Part shown: positions 57,648-64,000 of the stretch, piece by piece | How positions within the stretch are numbered: the stretch's first letter is position 1 | Layout: each line of letters opens with the position of its first letter | Origin: RPQJ01 sp963754535 | Lineage (GTDB): Bacteria; Pseudomonadota; Gammaproteobacteria; Steroidobacterales; Steroidobacteraceae | Assembly: GCA_963754535.1 (NCBI GenBank) | Contig: CAVWGG010000037.1 | Span: 42,117-106,116 of the forward strand | Reading direction: 5' to 3' | DNA: 64,000 bases | The notes under the pieces: model-generated | What the model was told of the DNA's origin: nothing | Databases searched by the model: none | What the model saw: only the letters and a program-made list of their open reading frames with translations | Made by a program: the position numbers and the translations under genes

Positions 57648-59974
57648 TCAGGGCGCCCCGAACCGGTAGGTGGCGCTCAGGCCGTACCAGCGCGGCCTGG
57701 CGTAGACGCCCGCGACGACGCCCGCGAACAACGAACTGTCGAAGGCATACACGCGGTACTCCTCCTCGAACAGGTTGTTGACGAAGGCCGCCACGCCCCA
57801 GCGACCGCTGCCACTGTCGTAGCTGAGCCGGGCGTTGGCCGACGGTGTAGGCATCTTCCTGCTCGACCGGTGCGCACAGCACATCGAAACAGAATTCGCT
57901 CGAGTACTGCACGTCGCCCTGGATGCCGAACGTGCCGCCAGCCAGCCCGAACTCGTAGCGGGCCAGCGCGTTGCCCGAAAAGTCCGGCGCCTGCGGCAGG
58001 TCGTGGTCCTCGACGGTGACGCCGTCCGGCAGCGGGACGTCCTTCACCTTGGTGTCGAGGAACGAGGCGCCGAGTTGCAGCGTCAGCCCATCGAGTCGGC
58101 CGCGACGTGAGCTCGGCCTCGAGGCCCGTCGTCTCGGCATCGAGATTGATGACGGTCTGCACCGCCGAACTGCGCAAAGGCCTGGTAATCGGAATAGTCG
58201 TAATAGAACGCGGCGACGTTGAGCGTCGTCGATCCCGAGCGTGGCTTTGGCGCCGAGTTCGAATGCGTCGAGCGTTTCCTCATCGAACGGCATGCCTTCG
58301 AGAATGCGCAGGGGATGGTCGGCTGCCGTCCGGATCGTATGGCGTGCCCGTCGAGAACGTGTAGCCGCCACTCTTGCTGCCGCGGTTGAAGCTCCCGTAC
58401 AGCAGCAGGTCGTCGGTCGGCTTCCAGTCGAGCTGCAAGCGGGCAGTGACGCCGTCGAAGCTGTTCTTGGCGTCCTTCGGCGTGATCGATCTTCCCGTCG
58501 GCAACACCTGGTTCTGGTTGAAGATGATCGTGACCGGCGCCGAGAGCCCGGCACTTCGGGCGCGGTGCCGAAGTACGTGCCCTCGCGTTCGTCGCTCCAG
58601 TAGCGCGCGCCGACGATCAGCTTCCAGGCATCGGCGAACTGCCATTCGTCCTGCGCGAAGACCGCGTACGACGTCGTCTTCTGCGACATCTCGATGGTCG
58701 GGTCGTAACCGTAGAACGGAGTGGCGAACTTGCCGGTGTAGTCGCCGTCGACCTTCATGCCGTACAGGCCGGCCACCCAGGTGTGGTCGCCCATCTCGCC
58801 CGACAGGCGGAATTCCTGCGAATACTGCTCGAGGTCGCTGCCCTGGTAGAAGAGCACGCCGTCCACCGGCGAGGCGTCGCCGCCTTCGAGGTAGAACTTG
58901 GTGGCGTCCTGGTAGTCGGTGATCGATACCAGGTGCAGGTCGCCGATGTTCAGGTCGAAGTGCAGCGTGGCGCCAGTGATTTCACGCGGTCGACGTAGGA
59001 ACGCTGCGTTTCCGCCGTCTTCCACGGATCGCCGCCACGGCTCGGCGTGATCGCGTCGTTGCGGTAACCGGTGCCGCCCTCGCCCGGCCCTGTGCCCCAG
59101 AAGGCGCACGACTGATCGGGTCGGTGAACTCGCCCTGGAACTGGTCGTTCGGGCACGCGGGTTCCTGCGAATAAATGCCGGCCTGGTTCCTTGTTCGCCT
59201 TCATGTAGCGCACGAGCAGGTTGATGGCGGTCGTCGCGAAGGCTGCCACGCGAGCTGTCCGCGCACGGCGTAGTGGTCGTTGCCACCGCGGTCCGGCACG
59301 CCGGCGACGACGGATTCCATGTAACCGTCGTCGGTGTTGCTGATCGCGGCGATGCGCGCCTGGACGTTGTCGGTCAACGGGCCCGACAGCGCGCCCTCGA
59401 CGAGGAACTGGCTTGTAGCTGCCCACGGTGGCCGTGGCGTAGCCGAAGTCCTTGGTCGGCTTGTTCGACACGAACTGGATGGCGCCACCCGTCGCGTTAC
59501 GGCCGAACAGGGTGCCCTGCGGCCCGCGCAGCACTTCGACGCGCGCGAGGTCGAAGATCGGGAAGCTCGCGAGGTTGATCGAGCTCGAGTAGCTGTCGTC
59601 CTGGTAGACCGCGACAGGAGGTTCCTGCTGGTCGCCGTAGTCGTTCTGCGAGTCCCGCGGATGTTGATACAGACCTGCGACGACGAGTACGCATTCATCT
59701 TCAGGCTGGGCACCGCACGCGTGATGTCCGTCGCCGTCGTGATGTTCAGGTTGGTGAGCAGTTCACCGCCAAGCGCCGTGACGGCAATGCCGACGTCCTG
59801 CAGGTTCTCTTCACGGCGCTGCGCCGTGACGACGATCTCCTCGATGCCGGAGCTGGCGCCGGCCTGTTGCGCGTGCGCAGGCAACGATGCGCCGACGGCG
59901 AGGGCAGCGGTCACTGCGCTGGCAATCGACCCTGAAGCACGTGCGGCATAGGTCAGCGGGTGACGGATTCGCAT
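57648..59974 (-). CDS. TonB-dependent receptor 2, many frameshifts
   Basis: An outer-membrane receptor of about 775 residues, recoverable only by joining several frames. From ATG 59974 a signal peptide (AVTAALAVGASLPAHAQ) leads to GIEEIVVTAQRREENLQDVG. The plug carries FDLARVEVLRGPQGTLFGRN and GGAIQFVSNKPTKDFGYATA. Barrel pieces include LHLVSITDYQDATKFYLEGG, TSYAVFAQDEWQFADAWKLI, LLLYGSFNRGSKSGGYTFST and the end WYGLSATYRFGAP. About ten single-base breaks are needed, all between well-matching pieces. It follows proV by 28 bases in the same direction and precedes MttB 3, so it seems to belong to the betaine-uptake operon. The ligand is unknown. Confidence 0.75.
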
Positions 59975-60001
59975 GGAGGCCTCCGAAGAAAAGTAGATCG
60001 T

Positions 60002-61184
60002 TCAGGTAGCAGCGCGCGAGCGTGCATCGCTGGTGGCGAGCGCGCGGATGACATCGGTGGGTCCGCAAACGCCCTGCACTATGCCGCCCTCGGCAAGCAG
60101 CACGGGCTGTCCGAACGGCACCACTGGATGAGCTGGCGCAACGGTGCTACGACATGTCGGCGACGATCGACCTCGCCTTCCGACGGCGACGCAGCGGATG
60201 CCGAGTGCCCGGCCCTCGAAAGCGGCCGCAACCGGCCGGCCCTGCTCGTCGAACGCCGCGCTGAACTGCAGCCGGGTCGAGCCGACGTTCGACCCATCCA
60301 CGGTGAGCTCGGCAGGGACGCATGACCATGCGGCCGTTGAGCGACGGACAACGGATTCATGTGCTGCACGAACTCGCGAGCATAGGCATTCGCCGGGCGC
60401 AGCACGATGTCTTCGGGCGTGCCCGTCTGCACGATGCGTCCGCCTTCGACACCGTCGTCTCGTTGCCTAGCTTGAGCGCCTCGTCGAGATCGTGCGTGAC
60501 GAACAGGATCGTCTTGCGCACACGCGCCTGCAACGCCAGCAACTCGTCCTGCAGCTTGGTGCGGATCGGCGGTTCGAGGACAAGCGCCGAGAACGGCTCG
60601 TCCATCGGCAGGATCACCGCATCGGTGGCGAACGCCCGCGCCAGGCCGACGCGCTGCTGCATGCCTCCCGACAGCCCGTCACCGTAGCGATCGGCCCGAC
60701 CCTCCACCCGACCGTGCAGCGTCGACGATGCGGCGGCGCTCGACGCGGATTCGCCGCGCAGCTCGAGGCCGGCCCGACGTTCTCTCGCCGTCACCACGCA
60801 AACGCCGAACTGCTGGAAGATCATGGCAATCGTGCCGCGACGCAGCCGACGCAGCGTGGCCGCATCACTGGCGACGTCGACCTGCTTCTCGCCGTCGTTG
60901 ACCAGCACGCGACCACGCGTGACGCGGTCAGACCGTTCGCCGCGCGCAGCAGCGTCGACTTGCCGAACACGGACAGGCCCATCAGCACCGAGATCTGGCC
61001 ACGCTGCACGGTGAGGCTCGCCTGGCTCACACCCACGACCACGCCCGTCGCAGTCTCGATTTCGTTGCAATAGCGGCCTTCGTCGACCGCGTCAGCGCGG
61101 ACTTGATCGCAGCCTCGCGCTTGCGCCCCGACTGGGCGGAAGAAAATGTGGGCAGCTTGGTCAAACTGAGACGCTGCGCTGCAT
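60002..61184 (-). CDS. proV: Glycine betaine/proline ABC importer ATP-binding protein, several frameshifts
   Basis: The ATPase subunit of a ProU/OpuA-type importer, about 394 residues. From ATG 61184 (AGGGGCAGGA just upstream) the N-terminus is garbled. Then VVVGVSQASLTVQRGQISVL leads into Walker A, which reads GLSVFGKSTLLR where GLSGSGKST is expected. The signature is LSGGMQQRVGLARAFATDAV and Walker B is LPMDEPFSALV, followed by LLALQARVRKTILFVTHDLD. The C-terminal part has QTGTPEDIVLRPANAYAREF and a CBS-like end, LLAEGGIVQGVCGPTDVIRA. Pieces lie in three frames. The odd Walker A residues fit the general error level, but a true loss of ATP binding cannot be excluded. Confidence 0.75.
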
Positions 61185-61202
61185 TCCTGCCCCTTCTTCT
61201 TC

Positions 61203-62059
61203 TCAGCCGGCCAGGCTGATGCGGTCGACGTCGATGGCGAGCAGCACGATGGCGATAGCCTCGAAGCCCATACCGCGACCTGTACGGTATTGAGCGCGCG
61301 TACCACCGACCACGCCGACCTGCTGGGCACCGACACCAGCGCCGCGATCACTACCATCAACAGGCTCAACATAATGCACTGCGTGATGCCCGCAAGGATC
61401 ATCGGAGCCGCGCTCGGCAGTTCGACTTTGAACAGGAGCTGCAACGGAGTGGCACCGAACGCCTGTCCGGCTTCGCGCAGCGTCTTGGGCACCGACGAAA
61501 TGCCGATGTCCGTGAGCCGGATCGGCGCAGGCAGCGCGAAGATGATGGTGAAATCGGGCCGGGCACGATGCCGAGCCCGAACAGGACCAGCGTGGGCGTC
61601 GGTAGACGAACGTCGGGCAACGTCTGCATCAGGTCGAGCGCCGGGCGCATCACCGCGTGGCCGCAGAGCTTGGCATTCCAGATGCCCAGTGGCACGCCGA
61701 TCAGCGTCGCCACCAGGGCCGCGACCAGCACCAGCATCATGTCTCGAGCGTGGCGTCCAGGTAGCAGCTCGTTCATGATGAACAGCAGCGCAAGGATGAT
61801 GACACAACCAACACGATCGAACGCCGCAGCACCACGACAGGGCCGGCGATCAGCAGGATGAGCACCGGGCCGGAACACTGTTCAGGATTTCGCAACGACA
61901 TTCGTCGCACCCGTCAGTACGGCCGCGATGCCATCGAACAGCGTTGTGCGTGTTTTTCGGTGTATTCGACAAACGTCGTGGCCGCGTCGCCGACGGGAAT
62001 CTTGTTGGCCGTGATCCAGTCCTCGAACGCACTGAGGTGAGCGATCTTCGCCGGTACAT
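61203..62059 (-). CDS. proW: Glycine betaine/proline ABC importer permease, several frameshifts
   Basis: The membrane subunit of the importer, about 285 residues. The start ATG 62059 overlaps the proX stop (TGATG). Early sequence FEDWITANKIPVGDAATTFV and LFDGIAAVLTGATNVV fits the N-terminus of short ProW proteins. Then MMLVLVAALVATLIGVPLGI, LFGLGIVPG, ALPAPIRLTDIGISSVPKTL, the ABC-contact loop REAGQAFGATPLQLLFKVEL, and the end GFEAIAIVLLAIDVDRISLA follow. At least five single-base breaks separate these pieces. With ProV and ProX it should import betaine or a similar osmolyte across the inner membrane. Confidence 0.73.
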
Positions 62060-63034
62060 CAACGGCCTTGCAACAGATGCCCGTCGAAATCCGTGACGCC
62101 GGCAAGCCATGTCTGCACCACGGGATCGCGTTTGGCGAGCCATTCGACGGCGAGGTCTGCGGTTCGCACCTTGTCGCTCAGGATGCGATCCATTCCACAT
62201 CCTTCTCGAGCTCGACCGAGAACTCGAGGTTCTTGAGCAGCCGGGTAACATTGCGGGCATTCCTCCTGGAAACCCTTGCGCACCAACGTGCGGACGGTGG
62301 CGGCACCATAATTCGGGCCGAAGCTCGCGTCGCCGCCGGTCAGGTAACGCACCTTGAAGTGGGTGTTCATGCTGGGTACGGCGCACGCAGGAACACGACG
62401 GGCTGCTTGGTGCGGTAGGCACGCTCGACTTGCGCGAGCATGCCCTGCTCGCTCGACTCGACGAGCTTGAAGCTCGCCGAGGCCCGAACTCGCTTTTCTT
62501 CGATCAGCTCGAGGATGAGGTAGTTGCAGGTCGTTGCCCAGCGCCTCGATGCCGTAGATCGATGCCCCCAGCTCTTTTCGGAATCGATTGATGTCGGCGA
62601 AGTCCTTGAGCCCCGCGTCGTAAAGGTAATCGGGGACCCCGAGCGTGTACTTCGCGCCCTCGAGGTTATTGCGGACGACTTCGACGGACCCTTCGTCGGT
62701 GAAGGGCTTCAGCATCGATTCCTGCGCCGGAATCCGTTGCCGAGGAAGACATCGATGTCGCCATTCTTCATCGACTCGAACGTGACCGGCACGGAAAGCA
62801 CGGTAATCACCGGCTTGTAGCCCAGGTCCGTGAGCATCTGGCCCAGCACGGCCGTGGTCGCGGTCTCCGCGGTCCAGCCGACGTCGGGCAGCCGCCGCGC
62901 GGCGACTCGGTGGGTCCGCAGTCGCTGCAGCGTTTCCGATACCGGGTGCGGCCGTGAGCAGCGTGGCAGCCACGACGCCAAACGACAGCAGTCCACGGAG
63001 CAGAGGGCCCGCCCGGGCGCCAGCTCGAACGCAT
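62059..63034 (-). CDS. proX: Glycine betaine ABC importer substrate-binding protein, several frameshifts
   Basis: The periplasmic binding protein, about 325 residues. ATG 63034 is chosen for a strong AGGGGAAGG just upstream, and it opens a signal peptide (LLRGLLSFGVVAATLLTAAP). The mature part has DVGWTAETATTAVLGQMLTD, with the Trp that typically cages the trimethylammonium group, then VPVTFESMKNGDIDVFLGN, IPAQESMLKPFTDEGSVEVV, VPDYLYDAGLKDFADINRFR and YLTGGDASFGPNYGAATVRT. Pieces lie in three frames but in family order. It is the first gene of the leftward proXWV - TonB receptor - MttB 3 series. The ligand is most likely glycine betaine or a related betaine. Confidence 0.76.
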
Positions 63035-63148
63035 TGCCTTCCCCTGCGTAAAAATCTTCTGACGCATTGGTAACAGGGAGCAACGGCCCACATAGAAACA
63101 ATGCTGTCGAAACGGGTGATAGCGCGCGCGCCGCAATATCTCGCAGGC

Positions 63149-63181
63149 TATACTTGACGCGCGCTCTCCGGCGGAGAGCGC
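63149..63181 (+). promoter_or_regulatory. Candidate promoter with start-site hairpin, divergent proX / SDR
   Basis: A -10-like TATACT at 63149-63154 is followed directly by a perfect hairpin, gcgctctcc (63161-63169), ggc loop, ggagagcgc (63173-63181), which would begin at about the transcription start. No -35 box is clear. It lies in the 63035-63242 gap between proX and the SDR gene; an operator or an RNA hairpin in the leader are both possible. Confidence 0.35.
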
Positions 63182-63242
63182 CATCACCACAGACGAGCCC
63201 GGCCGCATGGACGCGGTGACGAGGCCAACGGAGCCAGTCTCG

Positions 63243-64000
63243 ATGGAGATCAGCGAATTCTCAATCGATTTCTTTCGCTCGCGGGCAAGAAGGCCATGAT
63301 CGCCGGCGGCAACACGGTATCGGACAGGCATTCTCGCTCGCTCTACGCCAAGGCCGGCGCCGACGTGTTCGTGCCGAGCGCATGGACGACGACGGCAAGA
63401 CCGGCCCGCTGATCGCCAACCGCATCGTTCGACGTTCTTCAAGATCAACATGCCTACGCCTCGCGCCGCCGCCAGGGTCATCGACACCTGCGTCGAGCGT
63501 TTCGGCGCAGATCGACATCCTCGTCAACAGCGCCAGCATGCCCCGATGGCCGAGGGTGCTCGACTTTGGCCGCCCCGATGGGATGCCACTGTCTCGCCGT
63601 GAACCTGACTGCCGCCTTCGAACTCAAGCCTCCAAGCCGGCGAAGAAGATGATTCCGCAGAAGAGCGGCAAGATCATCAACATCTGCTCGCTGTTCTCGT
63701 TCCTCGGCGGACGCTGGTCGTCCGCGTATGCGGCGACGAAGCACGGCCTGGCCGGCTTCACCAAGGCGTATTGCGGCGGCTCGGCGATGCACAACATCCA
63801 GGTGAACGGCATCGCCCCGGGGTCTACGCCACCGAGATCACGCGCCAGGACGCGAGCAATCCCGGCAACCAACAAGCGCGTCCTCGACCACATCCCAGCC
63901 GAGCGCTGGGGCGAACCGGTCGATCTGGTGGCAGAAGGCCGCGCTGGTCTACCTGTCGAGCCGCGCCTCCAATTACGTCAACGGTCACCTGCTCGTCGTC
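63243..64000 (+). CDS. SDR-family oxidoreductase, several frameshifts, 3' end outside window
   Basis: A short-chain dehydrogenase running off the window end. From ATG 63243 (GGAG nine bases upstream) come MEISEFSIDFF and, in other frames, KKAMIAGGNT (cofactor motif region), AKAGADVFVPS, FGAQIDILVNSASM (NNAG equivalent), KSGKIINICSLFSFLGGRWS (catalytic Ser), SAYAATKHGLAGFTKAY (the YxxxK motif), IQVNGIAPG and the last visible NYVNGHLLVV, which normally precedes DGG. At least five single-base breaks are needed. The pattern resembles gluconate 5-dehydrogenase / KduD-like SDRs, but the substrate is unknown. It is divergent from proX. Confidence 0.68.

Overview
The window is GC-rich, gene-dense proteobacterial DNA from a respiring heterotroph. 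It most likely comes from a gammaproteobacterium. The signs are two TonB-dependent receptors with the usual EEIVVTAQRR plug entry, a receptor-plus-TPR-sulfotransferase pair, GcvA-type LysR regulators and palindromic intergenic elements; the order cannot be named from this sequence alone. No rRNA, tRNA, CRISPR array, insertion sequence or phage gene was seen.

The window is dominated by demethylation of quaternary and methylated amines and by one-carbon oxidation. From left to right: a formate dehydrogenase end (fdsA partial, fdsD), then folD with a choline-dehydrogenase-like GMC oxidoreductase (1-4.3 kb). Next come a flavoprotein, an MFS carrier, an SDR and a secreted esterase (4.3-9.7 kb), then a leftward block of aldehyde dehydrogenase, cobS-like, cobT-like, Zn-type dehydrogenase and LysR (9.7-16 kb). 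A rightward operon follows with an MttB-family methyltransferase and two FAD-GcvT demethylating dehydrogenases (16.3-22.8 kb). A leftward operon encodes a third FAD-GcvT enzyme, sarcosine oxidase SoxBDAG and a BCCT carrier (22.8-31.9 kb), divergent from a GbdR-like AraC regulator. A LysR - MttB - FAD-GcvT operon lies at 33.7-38.7 kb. After it come a TonB receptor, a TPR-sulfotransferase, a serine hydrolase, an MFS carrier and a 3-hydroxyisobutyrate-dehydrogenase-like gene (39-47.8 kb), then purU. A compact operon at 49.0-55.2 kb encodes a corrinoid protein, DUF1638, a 'virulence factor' domain, MetV, MetF, a pterin-binding methyltransferase and a RACo-type corrinoid activator. Finally there is a third MttB, a second TonB receptor and a ProXWV glycine-betaine ABC importer (55.9-63 kb), and an SDR that runs off the end.

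Together the genes spell out an almost complete route. Betaine-type substrates enter through BCCT and ProXWV. An MttB paralogue moves one methyl to the corrinoid protein, kept active by RACo, and the pterin methyltransferase passes it to tetrahydrofolate. MetF/MetV oxidise methyl-THF to methylene-THF. The remaining N-methyl groups are removed by the FAD-GcvT enzymes and SoxBDAG, also as methylene-THF. FolD, PurU and formate dehydrogenase then take the carbon to formate and CO2. The pathway is inferred from gene families; no substrate is proven here.

About half of the larger genes carry single-base frameshifts, some in compensating pairs, and the density rises sharply after about 56 kb. This looks more like sequence or assembly error than gene decay, so frameshifted genes are reported as single CDS with approximate break points. 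Non-coding DNA of interest includes two pairs of palindromic elements (33.2-33.65 kb and 55.2-55.9 kb) with conserved cores and concordantly changed arms, and a telomere-like, G-quadruplex-capable inverted repeat at 47.75-47.85 kb.
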